Source: Clostridia bacterium (GTDB lineage: Bacteria; Bacillota; Clostridia; Oscillospirales; CAG-272). Taken from it: 64,000 bases of DNA. Below are positions 17,228 to 26,144 of this stretch, piece by piece (position 1 is the first letter of the stretch; each line of letters begins with the position of its first letter). Both the position numbers and the translations under genes were made by a program. The DNA lies in assembly GCA_017399105.1 (NCBI GenBank), contig JAFQEJ010000031.1, forward strand, positions 62,001-126,000, in the 5' to 3' direction. The notes beneath the pieces are model-generated. The model did not search any database and was not told the origin of the DNA. It saw only the letters and a list, made by a program, of their open reading frames with translations.

Positions 17228-18309
17228 AAAACATCGAAAATGGGCTTGTTTTGCTTGAGTCAATGAGCTTTCTTGACGCAGATCTGCTCGAAGAGCTGCC
17301 GATATCCGAGGTGCGTGCTTACAAAAGGACGGCGTGGTCGAGATGGACGGCGCTTGCGGCTTCATTTTTACTGATTGCAGGAGTAGTATTGGCATTGCCC
17401 CACGCGTTCTTGCATGATTCGGAGGATGAAAGGCTGCCGGAATATACACAGGGGACATGGCTCGGTGATGCGGTTGAGGTCAGTGGTGTGGGCGTTATGC
17501 CGAATGTAACCGGCGATGAGCAGTATATCCCGAAGGTTACCACAGGTGCCGAGCTGACCATGCCCAATGTGACAGGCAGGATTGATGAAGAAACACAGGT
17601 GTTGGTTCTGCCCGACGGATCGATAGTCAGAATTCCCGAGAGCAGAGAGCCTGACGTGATAATTCCATCCTTCAGCAGTGTGGATTATTTTGAGCTTGAC
17701 GGCAGAACTGCGCTCTATATGCAGGAGGATGATCGAAATGTTCCTGTTGACGGCAGATATATCATTGAGCGGAAGGGCAGACTGTGGAGATTTCAACATT
17801 ACATTGGGGATAGCTGGAGCGGCGAGGAACACTTTACTGTATACGGCATTGCAGACAGCGGTGATATTCTGTCGGTGGTGACCTATGAGCGCAATACTCT
17901 CGCGCATCAACAGGATAACCTGACCGATGTAAAGACGATTGAGCGGCTCTTTGAAGCGATGAAAACAGCAAAAACGGGAAGCCGTGACAGCTGGGCACAG
18001 AATGGCGGAAGCATTGAGAGCAGGTCGGAGGGCGATAATAAAACGGTGCTGAATCTGATATTTCGCACAGAGCGCGGGCAGATGGAATGCTATCTTTACC
18101 CATACGCAGATGTGATCTTTCTTGCGGGACTTGAGGCGGTCTTTGCGCTGGATGAGGGAGAGGGCTATGAGCTCTTTGCGAAACTTAAGGGCATTGATAC
18201 GGATGAGATCGACAACTTCATTGCAGCGGCGCTGGATGCGGAGGAGGATTATGAGGTGGCTCATAAGAGAGAGAAAGCTGAAACCACTGCCGTTGTGATT
18301 GGAAATTGA
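17224..18309 (+). CDS. Probable membrane anti-sigma factor
   Basis: 361 residues: a short cytoplasmic N-terminus (about 40 residues), one membrane helix (about residues 42-60), then a large extracytoplasmic part. Two MPNVTG repeats occur near residues 90 and 115. Start is the GTG at 17224, overlapping the sigma stop, with an AAGGGG site. The role as anti-sigma is inferred from coupling and topology, because the N-terminus lacks an obvious zinc-binding HXXXC motif. A hairpin terminator follows. Confidence 0.68.
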   Translation: MKNIENGLVLLESMSFLDADLLEELPISEVRAYKRTAWSRWTALAASFLLIAGVVLALPHAFLHDSEDERLPEYTQGTWLGDAVEVSGVGVMPNVTGDEQYIPKVTTGAELTMPNVTGRIDEETQVLVLPDGSIVRIPESREPDVIIPSFSSVDYFELDGRTALYMQEDDRNVPVDGRYIIERKGRLWRFQHYIGDSWSGEEHFTVYGIADSGDILSVVTYERNTLAHQQDNLTDVKTIERLFEAMKTAKTGSRDSWAQNGGSIESRSEGDNKTVLNLIFRTERGQMECYLYPYADVIFLAGLEAVFALDEGEGYELFAKLKGIDTDEIDNFIAAALDAEEDYEVAHKREKAETTAVVIGN

Positions 18310-18402
18310 ACAAGAACTGTTCAAACGGTCGAAAGTGAACCCGGAAAACAATATGGAATCAAATATTCAGAAAAATATTCACATGGATTTGAATATAGAG
18401 AT

Positions 18403-18440
18403 GGGGCTGACACATTACAAATGCGTCAGCCCCTTTAGGT
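18403..18440. terminator. Terminator hairpin of the GGGCTG repeat family
   Basis: GGGGCTGACACAT (18403-18415) pairs with ATGCGTCAGCCCC (18421-18433) with one mismatch, between the convergent anti-sigma and GxGYxYP genes. The stem sequence matches the 3' hairpin of the repeat at 8947-9108. Confidence 0.75.
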
Positions 18441-18471
18441 ACTCGGTTAGATTCTTTTGATGTTGGAAAAG

Positions 18472-21288
18472 TTATTGTGCGGCATACTGACTGTATAACT
18501 GTGCAAAAACATCCGGACGTACAACCACAACTTTTTTGTCGGTACCGGACTGAATATCTTCTGTCATATTCAGCACCTGAGACAGATCATACAGTACATC
18601 ATTACCCAGAACGAAGACGGTAGAGAATACGGTACCGCCCTTGGCATTTTTAGCGGAACGCTGCTTCAAGAGAGCGCGAACATGAGCTTTCAGAGGTGCT
18701 CTGTTGAAGGTCAGGAGATGGGTGCGGCAGCGTACAATGTCATCTACCATGTATGCTACACGGTCGTACTGTTCGGTACCGCCATCACCTTCTGCTCTGC
18801 TTCCGTAAGCAGAAATCAGCATGGAAAGGGAGGGACATTCCTTGTCATAACGTGCTGACATTTCATCACTGATGTTGGCGATGGCACGCAGGACATCAAT
18901 ATCAGTCTTGTCTGCTACATATTCGGTCAGCTCCAGCATTCTGGTTACGGCTGCCTCGCGGTCTTCATCCTTCAGGAAGAAGGCAAAATCATCAGGCGAA
19001 GCGAGGTTGGAAATACCTCCGCCGTCCATGAAGAAATAATCGTTAGGCGATGCCTGCTGGTAGAGATACTCTAAAAATGCGGGAGCCACATAATACAATG
19101 CACCGCAAATACTGTAGCCTTTGTCACTCATGGTACCGTATCCGTTAGGATCTTCGGTCAGCGTCCGAAGCCACAGATGCATATCCCAGGATAAGTTATC
19201 ACCCTCAGAGAAAACATATGAAATATACATGGTGTCATCTTCTAACTTGGGAATTTCAACGGGATCCTTCTGCTTCAGTTCACCGAATTCGAGACTGTTC
19301 ATCAGCGACATGTTTGCACAGGCAAAGCCGTAGGTGAAATATTTACCGAAACGTCCGCACAAGGAGAAGAAATGGCCTTCGAGGAAGGAGGTTCCACCCT
19401 GACCGAAACCGATGACGGGGGTATTGGGAGCTGTAGAAGCAAAGATGCTCATATAGAAATTGTAATCTTCAATGGTCTTTACATCGGTAGCTGCAAAGGT
19501 AAATGCGCGGGACATAACCGCATAGTCACGGCAATAGAGAGGCGCATGAATGACATTATCCATAGCGGCATTGGTATGGAAGAGAACGGTCTTGGAAAAC
19601 TGATCGCCGTAATTTTCCCACAGCCACATATAAGCGTCTACAGAAGACTCGAATCGGTTATCCAAACGGAACAAGATGTCTTTTTTAATGGTATTCTTGG
19701 TGTCGGTATAGCGTTCCTCGGACATATAGACTGCGTCCAGCACGCCGCACAGTGAGGTTGCCACATTTTCATTATAATTGTTGGAGAAGCAATCACCCAT
19801 AACGACGCCATTATAGAAGTCCGCAAATTGGACCAAAGCTTCCTCCAGCGTGATGGTCACAAGCTTTCTGCCCTTATTACGAAGAATATCCAGGTGTGCG
19901 GTGTTTTCATAGCCATCGGTAAAGCCGATAAAGTTGCCATGGTTATAGGCTCGGAAATCCACAAAAAGCTGGGGCGTGGTACGGTTGACCAGACCCTGCA
20001 GCGTCAGGATGGTCAGACGATCGTGAGCGGGGAGCTTCATAATCTCAACGACATAGATGGTATCGGCAGGAGCATTTTCTGACTTGGGATATACTGCGTC
20101 GTTACCGATCTCGATATCGACAGCGTCATATTTTATCTCATCTACGCAGTCGATGGATTCAATATAAATATCCTTCAGTACCACATCCATACCGCTGCCG
20201 ACAACATCGACATTCATGCCGCAGTTTTCCACCAGGGGTAAATCGGCTTCGCTGATATACAGTTCACCCAGGAAAATGCCATCTATGTAGTAGAACAAGC
20301 GTCCAACCTCGGGGTGAACATCCATACGAAGGGTATAATTGGCAGGATTGGCAGGGAAGACATCTGTTCCGCCGCATTTTGTTGTCGCACGGTTGAGATA
20401 AATCATGCGATTTGCACCCTCAGCCTGTACCGAAAACTGCACCTGCTCAGTTCCGTCGACATAGGCATTTACGCGGAAATAAATATCGGGGATTACGTTG
20501 GTGCGGGATTCCACCGTCATCTGGACACGGTAACTGCCGTCACCTGTTTTGCCGTTCCATATGATTGCACCACTGTCCTTGAACAGAATCTCGTTTTCTG
20601 TCATTCTGGCGGAATTAATTGCTTTGAATTCTTTGGAGAGATCAAGCGGAGTGGAAGAGCAGGGCTCGATCGAGATAATTTCTCTGCCGCCACTCAAGAT
20701 CTGTCCCACGGTCTTGCCGATTTCCTTAGTCACCGTGACGGTTGTATCATGAATGGGAAGATTTTCATACTTGTCAGCATGGTAGCCGGTTGTCATGTTT
20801 AAAAAGCGGCTGACGGCATATGCAACATCTTCGTCACCATAGCCCAAAAGGAAGATTCGACTGCCTTCAAAAACAACACAGTAGTTGTCCTCAGGCAGGG
20901 TGCTCTGCAGTGATGCAGCCTGTTCGATCGCAGTTTTACCTACCACGATTTCACACTCTGAGCGCGCTGTGCTGTCATCAACAGCAGATATCTCGACTCC
21001 TGCATAGGTTTTGAGGATGTTTTGCAGATGCGTTACTGCTTTTGTAACCTCATCCGAGGAGTCAGCGCCATACACCACGGTGTACTGAGCAAGGTTTATC
21101 GTCATTTCATCAGAGGAAGATCCGGGCTTGGGGGTGGCCGTTCCGAGATCTTGGGAAACATCATCTTCTGATCCGGAGTTAACAGAGCCATCGGGTGTAC
21201 ATGACGTCAGGAAGAGAATTCCGAACAGCATTACCGACAACAATGTCAGCAGAAGTGTCCATGCTTTTGATTTCTTTGCGTTTTTCAT
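18472..21288 (-). CDS. GxGYxYP-type putative glycoside hydrolase lipoprotein
   Basis: 938-residue lipoprotein (lipobox LFLTSC). After a Ser/Thr-rich linker there is a domain resembling the N-terminal part of alpha-glucuronidase/DUF4838 proteins (residues about 60-190), a beta-sandwich middle (about 200-400), and a C-terminal half with ILTLQGLVNRTTPQLFVDF and SYVFSEGDNLSW, which fit the GxGYxYP N-terminal and catalytic-like domains (SDGDN-type motif). Activity is not established for the family. The ATG at 21286-21288 follows AGGAGG; a longer start at 21375 would lie inside the promoter. Anchored outside the cell, it probably acts on host or dietary glycans. Confidence 0.72.
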   Translation of the reverse strand: MKNAKKSKAWTLLLTLLSVMLFGILFLTSCTPDGSVNSGSEDDVSQDLGTATPKPGSSSDEMTINLAQYTVVYGADSSDEVTKAVTHLQNILKTYAGVEISAVDDSTARSECEIVVGKTAIEQAASLQSTLPEDNYCVVFEGSRIFLLGYGDEDVAYAVSRFLNMTTGYHADKYENLPIHDTTVTVTKEIGKTVGQILSGGREIISIEPCSSTPLDLSKEFKAINSARMTENEILFKDSGAIIWNGKTGDGSYRVQMTVESRTNVIPDIYFRVNAYVDGTEQVQFSVQAEGANRMIYLNRATTKCGGTDVFPANPANYTLRMDVHPEVGRLFYYIDGIFLGELYISEADLPLVENCGMNVDVVGSGMDVVLKDIYIESIDCVDEIKYDAVDIEIGNDAVYPKSENAPADTIYVVEIMKLPAHDRLTILTLQGLVNRTTPQLFVDFRAYNHGNFIGFTDGYENTAHLDILRNKGRKLVTITLEEALVQFADFYNGVVMGDCFSNNYNENVATSLCGVLDAVYMSEERYTDTKNTIKKDILFRLDNRFESSVDAYMWLWENYGDQFSKTVLFHTNAAMDNVIHAPLYCRDYAVMSRAFTFAATDVKTIEDYNFYMSIFASTAPNTPVIGFGQGGTSFLEGHFFSLCGRFGKYFTYGFACANMSLMNSLEFGELKQKDPVEIPKLEDDTMYISYVFSEGDNLSWDMHLWLRTLTEDPNGYGTMSDKGYSICGALYYVAPAFLEYLYQQASPNDYFFMDGGGISNLASPDDFAFFLKDEDREAAVTRMLELTEYVADKTDIDVLRAIANISDEMSARYDKECPSLSMLISAYGSRAEGDGGTEQYDRVAYMVDDIVRCRTHLLTFNRAPLKAHVRALLKQRSAKNAKGGTVFSTVFVLGNDVLYDLSQVLNMTEDIQSGTDKKVVVVRPDVFAQLYSQYAAQ

Positions 21289-21346
21289 ACATGGCCTCCT
21301 TGTAAGAAAACTTCTGAATGATCCGTATTGGCATAATTTCGTATCT

Positions 21347-21375
21347 GTTATATCATATTTTTCTGTATATGTCAA
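21347..21375 (-). promoter_or_regulatory. Promoter of the GxGYxYP lipoprotein gene
   Basis: Minus strand TTGACA (21370-21375), 17-base spacer, TATAAC (21347-21352), about 60 bases before the start codon. Confidence 0.75.
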
Positions 21376-21591
21376 TAGTATTATGTTATGTTTTCTTATG
21401 CTTGCTTAATATTGCTGTGCAGTGCTTTTTCGGTTGCAAGGTTGCTATATTATGTTGCGATATATGTAATAGCGATTATTAAATCATGTTATTCTTCTCA
21501 AATGTATAAATAATACTCGAATATAAAATGAATAACGAAAGGCTGTTATGGGAGATGCTTTTGAAATCTTATGTGTTTATGTATCTGTCAT
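21376..21591. other. AT-rich intergenic stretch without recognised features
   Basis: Between the GxGYxYP promoter and the stop of the first MBL-fold hydrolase, no open frame with a ribosome-binding site, hairpin or repeat was found. Confidence 0.5.
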
Positions 21592-22344
21592 TTAAAGTAT
21601 GATCTGCATGGCATCCTCTGCGCAGATCACTTCGCCGGGATAGAGGGCGGCGGCTTCAGCGGTGCAGGCGACAGGATCGGCAAGCATTTTTCTGCCGTGG
21701 TGATAGAAGACGAGGCGGTTTGGATGGGTTTTAAGTGCGGCAAGGTGGGCTGCCGAGTGCGCGGGATCGTGATGACCGTTCTCAAGGAACATCAGATCGC
21801 AGTCGCTCCAACAGTCAAGCTCTGAAATGTCGCCGATATCACCAGAGAGGATGACCGTTTTTCCCTCTGCTTCGATGCGGTAGGAGAAGGCATGCCAGGG
21901 AGCTTCACGCTCGCCGAGATGGGTGTTATGACGGGCGGTGACGCGGATGTGAGCATCCTCATAGACAGGACCGTCCTCCACCTCATGGTAAAATGCATTT
22001 TTATCGCCTGTACGGTTATCGAGAAGAGCGGCGGCGGTCAGCAGATCGGGAGAGGGGGAGAAGAGCTTCAGTGGAGCGCCGTTTTTGATGCCGCGGCGGG
22101 CATGGAGCTTGTTGATTTCAAACAGCAGATAGGGAAAGCCTCCCACATGATCGATATGCGGATGGGTGATGAAGAGTGCCGTTATCCCGGTCACGTCAAA
22201 GCCGAGCAGATGGGCGGTATAGCCGCAGCTGTCGCCTGCATCGAACTGATAAAGCTGATCTCCGACCTCGAGAAGCAGGGCGGTGTGTCTGCGTCCGGGC
22301 ATTGCTTCTGTACCCGAGCAGCTGCCGAGAATGGTGAAACGCAT
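21592..22344 (-). CDS. MBL-fold metallohydrolase (RNase Z/AtsA-like)
   Basis: 250 residues. Metal-binding motif THPHIDH (near residue 61), GDIGD and a late HHG motif give the ribonuclease Z-like subgroup of metallo-beta-lactamase hydrolases. The N-terminus RFTILGSCSGTEAMPGRRHTA is typical of small phosphodiesterase or arylsulfatase-like members. Substrate unknown. GGAGG precedes the ATG. It is divergent from a second, distinct MBL gene. Confidence 0.82.
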   Translation of the reverse strand: MRFTILGSCSGTEAMPGRRHTALLLEVGDQLYQFDAGDSCGYTAHLLGFDVTGITALFITHPHIDHVGGFPYLLFEINKLHARRGIKNGAPLKLFSPSPDLLTAAALLDNRTGDKNAFYHEVEDGPVYEDAHIRVTARHNTHLGEREAPWHAFSYRIEAEGKTVILSGDIGDISELDCWSDCDLMFLENGHHDPAHSAAHLAALKTHPNRLVFYHHGRKMLADPVACTAEAAALYPGEVICAEDAMQIIL

Positions 22345-22442
22345 GGGGATCCTCCTTGTGGTTATAAATAGGATAGGTGAAGTATAGCATACACCGTCGC
22401 GCCTGTCAAGACTACAGCATATTGACTATTCCGGATCATTTG

Positions 22443-22477
22443 CCGGGAGAAACGTATCGCACCAAAGATTCTCCCGG
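22443..22477. repeat. Inverted repeat in the gap between two MBL genes
   Basis: CCGGGAGAA (22443-22451) and TTCTCCCGG (22469-22477), perfect 9-bp arms around 17 bases. There is no T-run, so a terminator is unlikely; it may be an operator. Confidence 0.4.
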
Positions 22478-22566
22478 AAGGGGAGCCTTTGTTTAGCTTG
22501 ATGATACATCAAAAGCTATATTATATTAAGTAAATGCTGTTGCCGTGCTGTCGATGCAGAATACTG

Positions 22567-22595
22567 TTGACTTTTCGGTGGCTGTGGGTTATAAT
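22567..22595 (+). promoter_or_regulatory. Promoter of the second MBL-fold gene
   Basis: TTGACT (22567-22572), 17-base spacer, TATAAT (22590-22595). Confidence 0.7.
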
Positions 22596-22626
22596 AAGGA
22601 TAATTTGATACGGAGAGGTGTTTTTA

Positions 22627-23391
22627 GTGAAGATTACCTTTTTGGGTACCGATACCTGTATTCCCTCAAAGGGGAATGATACAGCAAGCTATCTGATCAA
22701 TGACGAGCTTCTGGTGGATGTGGGATGGAATGTGACCGGAAACCTGCGGGAAGTGGGCACAGAGGTTACAAGCGTGCATCATCTGCTCTTTACCCATATG
22801 CATCATGATCATATGATATCTTTCCCTTCGCTGATTTTCCATTGGACGCAGATTCCTCCCGGACGGGATGTGAGTGCGCTGAATATATACGGTCCTGATG
22901 AGACACTGATCGATGCTTATGAGGGAGCTCTTGCTTTCCTGCAGGCAAGACGGTTCTGGCCGAATCTGAAGGAGCCGAAGATTTTTCCGATGAAGGCTGA
23001 GGATGAATTTGAGACAGACACGCTTCGCATCACCTGCATGCCCAGTGATCATGCTGTTCCCGGACGCTGCTATCGCATAACCGACAAACGGGACGGGACT
23101 GTTCTCGGCATGAGCGGCGATACCTGCTACGGCGAGAGGTTGGCGCCCTTCTTTGAGGGCTGCGACCTGCTGATCCATGAATTTTCGGGAGGACTCTCGA
23201 ATGTGAGAGGGCTGCCTACCAAGCACAGCAGTGCTATCGATGCGGCAACTGTGGCAAGAGACGCGGGAGCAAAACGGCTTGCCATCGTGCACGGGCCTCT
23301 TGAGGCAAGGGAAAAGTGCCTTGAGGCTGTGGCTGAGATATACAAGGGGGAGCTTGTGCGCCCCGAGCCGAGAATGAGCATTGAGATTTGA
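22627..23391 (+). CDS. MBL-fold metallohydrolase
   Basis: 254 residues. Begins KITFLGTDTCIPSKGNDTASY and has THMHHDH, SDHA, SGDTCYG and late KHSS and HG motifs, the order of zinc ligands in RNase Z-like hydrolases. I chose the GTG at 22627 because the GGAGAGG site sits 8 bases upstream and homologues begin with KITFLGT; the GTG at 22618 lies inside the ribosome-binding site. Function unknown. Confidence 0.82.
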   Translation: MKITFLGTDTCIPSKGNDTASYLINDELLVDVGWNVTGNLREVGTEVTSVHHLLFTHMHHDHMISFPSLIFHWTQIPPGRDVSALNIYGPDETLIDAYEGALAFLQARRFWPNLKEPKIFPMKAEDEFETDTLRITCMPSDHAVPGRCYRITDKRDGTVLGMSGDTCYGERLAPFFEGCDLLIHEFSGGLSNVRGLPTKHSSAIDAATVARDAGAKRLAIVHGPLEAREKCLEAVAEIYKGELVRPEPRMSIEI

Positions 23392-23404
23392 AACGAATAA
23401 AATT

Positions 23405-23440
23405 GGCGGCAGAGGATCGGAAGGACACTCTGCCGTTTTC
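23405..23440. terminator. Bidirectional terminator
   Basis: CGGCAGAG (23407-23414) pairs with CTCTGCCG (23428-23435) followed by TTTT, between convergent genes. Confidence 0.6.
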
Positions 23441-23442
23441 GG

Positions 23443-23955
23443 TTATTTTTTGAGATGAGAAGATGGCTTTTTAAGTAGCAATCTGAGATTCAATCCGCGG
23501 AAGAGATGGTAACTGTTCCATATGACCCAATCGAGGGCGAGGATGAGGAAGACGATAAGTAGAGTTGGATTGGATAAATCGATGCTCTCCGGTTCCCGTT
23601 GATCTAAAACTTTGAGGATACTGAAAAAAGGCATGATGGTCAGAAGTATACAGAGAAAGGAAAAAGTCAAAATTGTTTCGGGAATGGGCAGACCGAAGTA
23701 TTCACCTATGAGAAAGGTGATGAGTGCAGTCAGCATACATAGGCTGATAAAAAAAGGGAATAAACTCCAGATACGGGATGTGTTTCGCGAAATAAGAGCG
23801 TAAGCGATCCAGCAGCCAACGTAGCCTATGCTGAAAAGCCATGGAATCACATCTTCAAATATATATAAACTTAAGCTGCATCCGCAAAGAACTGCGATTA
23901 AGAGAACAAGTGCTGTTCGAAGAACAGTGCGGCATGGTATTTTCGGTGTTTTCAT
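23443..23955 (-). CDS. Hypothetical membrane protein
   Basis: 170 residues with about five hydrophobic segments and a basic C-terminal tail (LRLLLKKPSSHLKK). I do not recognise a family. The GGAGGCAGATC stretch before the ATG is an acceptable ribosome-binding site. It stands alone between the second MBL-fold gene and the transketolase genes. Confidence 0.6.
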   Translation of the reverse strand: MKTPKIPCRTVLRTALVLLIAVLCGCSLSLYIFEDVIPWLFSIGYVGCWIAYALISRNTSRIWSLFPFFISLCMLTALITFLIGEYFGLPIPETILTFSFLCILLTIMPFFSILKVLDQREPESIDLSNPTLLIVFLILALDWVIWNSYHLFRGLNLRLLLKKPSSHLKK

Positions 23956-24123
23956 GATCTGCCTCCGATTTTTAGTGATTCTATTCTATCAGCAAGAGAC
24001 ATGAATTACAAGGCAGCACATCTTCTATTAACGGAAAATATACAAAATTGCACAACATTGAGCCGCTTTTTTCGCTTCCCCTCTCTCTTTTGCAAGAAGT
24101 GTACAAAAATTAACAAAAAGTGT

Positions 24124-24152
24124 TTGACAAAATGACCGAAAAAGTGTAAAAT
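24124..24152 (+). promoter_or_regulatory. Promoter of the transketolase genes
   Basis: TTGACA (24124-24129), 17-base spacer, TAAAAT (24147-24152), 42 bases before the start codon. Confidence 0.85.
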
Positions 24153-24194
24153 AGAAACATCTGAAATAATATCAGTTTCCAAGGAGGATACATC

Positions 24195-25025
24195 ATGGAA
24201 ATGGCAAAGATCAACGAGCTTAAGCGTATTGCCGCCAACATCCGTCTCGGCATTCTCGAAGAGGTATACAGCGCAAGCTCGGGACATCCGGGCGGATCGC
24301 TTTCGATCGCCGATATTCTGGCATATCTTTATTTTGTGGAGATGAAGGTCGATCCCAAGAATCCCGACTGGGAAGACAGAGACCGTCTCGTTCTCTCCAA
24401 GGGTCATACTGCACCCGCTCTTTACGCGACTCTGGCTGAGCGCGGCTTCTTCTCTAAGGAAGAGCTCAAGGGCTTCCGTAACATCAACAGCTTCCTTCAG
24501 GGTCACCCCGATATGAAGCATACTCCCGGTGTTGATATGACAACCGGTTCTCTGGGTCTCGGTATTTCGGCTGCCTGCGGTATGGCACTGGCTTCCAAGC
24601 TCCAGAACAAGGATTTCCGCGTTTACTCGATCCTCGGCGACGGTGAGGTTGAGGAAGGTCAGGTTTGGGAAGCTGCTATGTTTGCCGCTCACTACAATCT
24701 CGACAACCTCTGCGCATTCATCGACTTCAACGGTCTCCAGATCGACGGTAAGATTACCGAGGTTATCGACCCCACTCCCATCGACAAGAAGTTCGAAGCA
24801 TTCAACTGGAATGTAGTCGTTATCGACGGCAACAACCCCGAGGAAATCGAGGCTGCAGTCGAGAATGCAAAGGCATGCAAGGGCAAGCCCACCGCTGTCA
24901 TCTGCAAGACCATCAAGGGCTACGGCGTCTCCTTCATGGAGAACCAGGCAAGCTGGCACGGCACCGCACCCAACAAGGAACAGTATGAGCAGGCAGTAGC
25001 CGAGATCACTGCTTCGATCAAGTAA
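24195..25025 (+). CDS. Transketolase, N-terminal (TPP-binding) subunit
   Basis: 276 residues. Split transketolases encode the pyrophosphate-binding half separately. Visible motifs: SSGHPGGSLS near the start, KGHTAPALY, TGSLGLG, and the thiamine motif GDGEVEEGQVWEA continuing to an N-containing metal site (IDFNGLQIDG). It should form a heterotetramer with the next gene product and act in the non-oxidative pentose phosphate pathway. Codon choice is strongly biased (CTC, ATC, GGT, CCC), as expected for a highly expressed gene. AAGGAGG precedes the ATG. Confidence 0.93.
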   Translation: MEMAKINELKRIAANIRLGILEEVYSASSGHPGGSLSIADILAYLYFVEMKVDPKNPDWEDRDRLVLSKGHTAPALYATLAERGFFSKEELKGFRNINSFLQGHPDMKHTPGVDMTTGSLGLGISAACGMALASKLQNKDFRVYSILGDGEVEEGQVWEAAMFAAHYNLDNLCAFIDFNGLQIDGKITEVIDPTPIDKKFEAFNWNVVVIDGNNPEEIEAAVENAKACKGKPTAVICKTIKGYGVSFMENQASWHGTAPNKEQYEQAVAEITASIK

Positions 25026-25038
25026 GGAGGCAACTACT

Positions 25039-25980
25039 ATGGCAGATAAGATTGCAACAAGAGAAGCCTACGGCAACGCTCTTGCCGAATTTGGCGAAAA
25101 GTATAACATTGTCGTTCTGGACGCAGACCTGGCTGCTGCTACCAAGACCGGCGTATTCAAGAAGAAGTTCCCCGAGCGTTTCTTTGACTGCGGTATTGCA
25201 GAGGGCAACATGGTTTCTGTGGCAGCAGGTCTTGCAGCTGCAGGTATGATCCCCTTCGCAAGCTCCTTTGCTATGTTCACCGCAGGCCGCGCATTCGAGC
25301 CTATCCGCAATGCGATCGGTTATCCTCACCTCAATGTTAAGATCGGTGCTACCCATGCAGGTATCACTGTCGGTGAGGACGGCGCAACCCATCAGTGTCT
25401 CGAGGATATCGGTACCATGCGTACCATCCCCGGCATGACCATCATCAACCCTGCTGACGCTGTTGAGGCAAGAGCTGCTGTTGAGGCTGCTATCCTCCAC
25501 AAGGGTCCGGTTTACCTCCGTTTCGGCCGTATGGCTACTCCCGTGCTCTTTGATCAGGCTGACTACAAGTTCGAGCTTGGCAAGGGTATCACCATGGCAG
25601 AGGGCAAGGATGTCACCATCGTTGCTACCGGTATTATGGTTAACATCGCTCTGGAAGCTCGTGAGCTGCTCAAGAATGAGGGCATCGACGCTCGCGTTAT
25701 CAACATCCACACCATCAAGCCTCTCGATGAGGAGCTCATTGTTACCGCTGCCCGCGAGACAGGCGCAATCGTTACCGCTGAAGAGCACAACATCATCGGC
25801 GGTCTCGGAGCTGCTGTCTGTGAGTGCCTGGCAGGTACATGCCCCACTCCCGTTAAGCGCGTAGGCGTTAACGACGAGTTCGGTCGTTCCGGTAAGGTTC
25901 CTCCGCTGCTTGAGATGTACGGTCTTACCGCTGCAAACATTGCTGCCAACGCGAAGGCTGCAATCGCACTGAAGAAGTAA
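25039..25980 (+). CDS. Transketolase, C-terminal subunit
   Basis: 313 residues: the pyrimidine-binding half (DADLAAATKTGVFKKKFPERFFDCGIAEGNMV, seen in parts, with the catalytic glutamate in GIAEGNM) and the transketolase C-terminal domain (about 190-310). It starts 13 bases after the upstream subunit with AAGGAGG and is followed by a strong terminator. Codon bias matches its partner. Confidence 0.93.
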   Translation: MADKIATREAYGNALAEFGEKYNIVVLDADLAAATKTGVFKKKFPERFFDCGIAEGNMVSVAAGLAAAGMIPFASSFAMFTAGRAFEPIRNAIGYPHLNVKIGATHAGITVGEDGATHQCLEDIGTMRTIPGMTIINPADAVEARAAVEAAILHKGPVYLRFGRMATPVLFDQADYKFELGKGITMAEGKDVTIVATGIMVNIALEARELLKNEGIDARVINIHTIKPLDEELIVTAARETGAIVTAEEHNIIGGLGAAVCECLAGTCPTPVKRVGVNDEFGRSGKVPPLLEMYGLTAANIAANAKAAIALKK

Positions 25981-25994
25981 TTACATTTTACAAT

Positions 25995-26026
25995 AAAGGA
26001 GAAGGTCTCACGATCTTCTCCTTTTT
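25995..26026 (+). terminator. Intrinsic terminator of the transketolase operon
   Basis: AAAGGAGAAG (25995-26004) pairs with CTTCTCCTTT (26015-26024) followed by T residues. Confidence 0.9.
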
Positions 26027-26144
26027 GTTATATCGCATAAATCATGTACTTCAATTTTATTAAATACGCTGAAATTCACCGGATGGATGGTCAGCGGTAA
26101 AAATATGTGGTAGAATAAAGCAATCTGATATAAGGAGATGCTTT

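Noticed and set aside
22443-22500. Intrinsic terminator or riboswitch between the two MBL genes
   Set aside because: The inverted repeat has no T-run and the flanking sequence shows no recognisable riboswitch or T-box elements; kept only as an unassigned inverted repeat.
21592-23391. The two divergent MBL genes as recent duplicates
   Set aside because: Beyond the metal-binding motifs the proteins share little sequence and differ in their N-terminal and C-terminal motifs.
24006-24959. 317-residue minus-strand frame over the transketolase gene
   Set aside because: Exact antisense of a highly codon-biased transketolase subunit; such genes routinely create long antisense frames.
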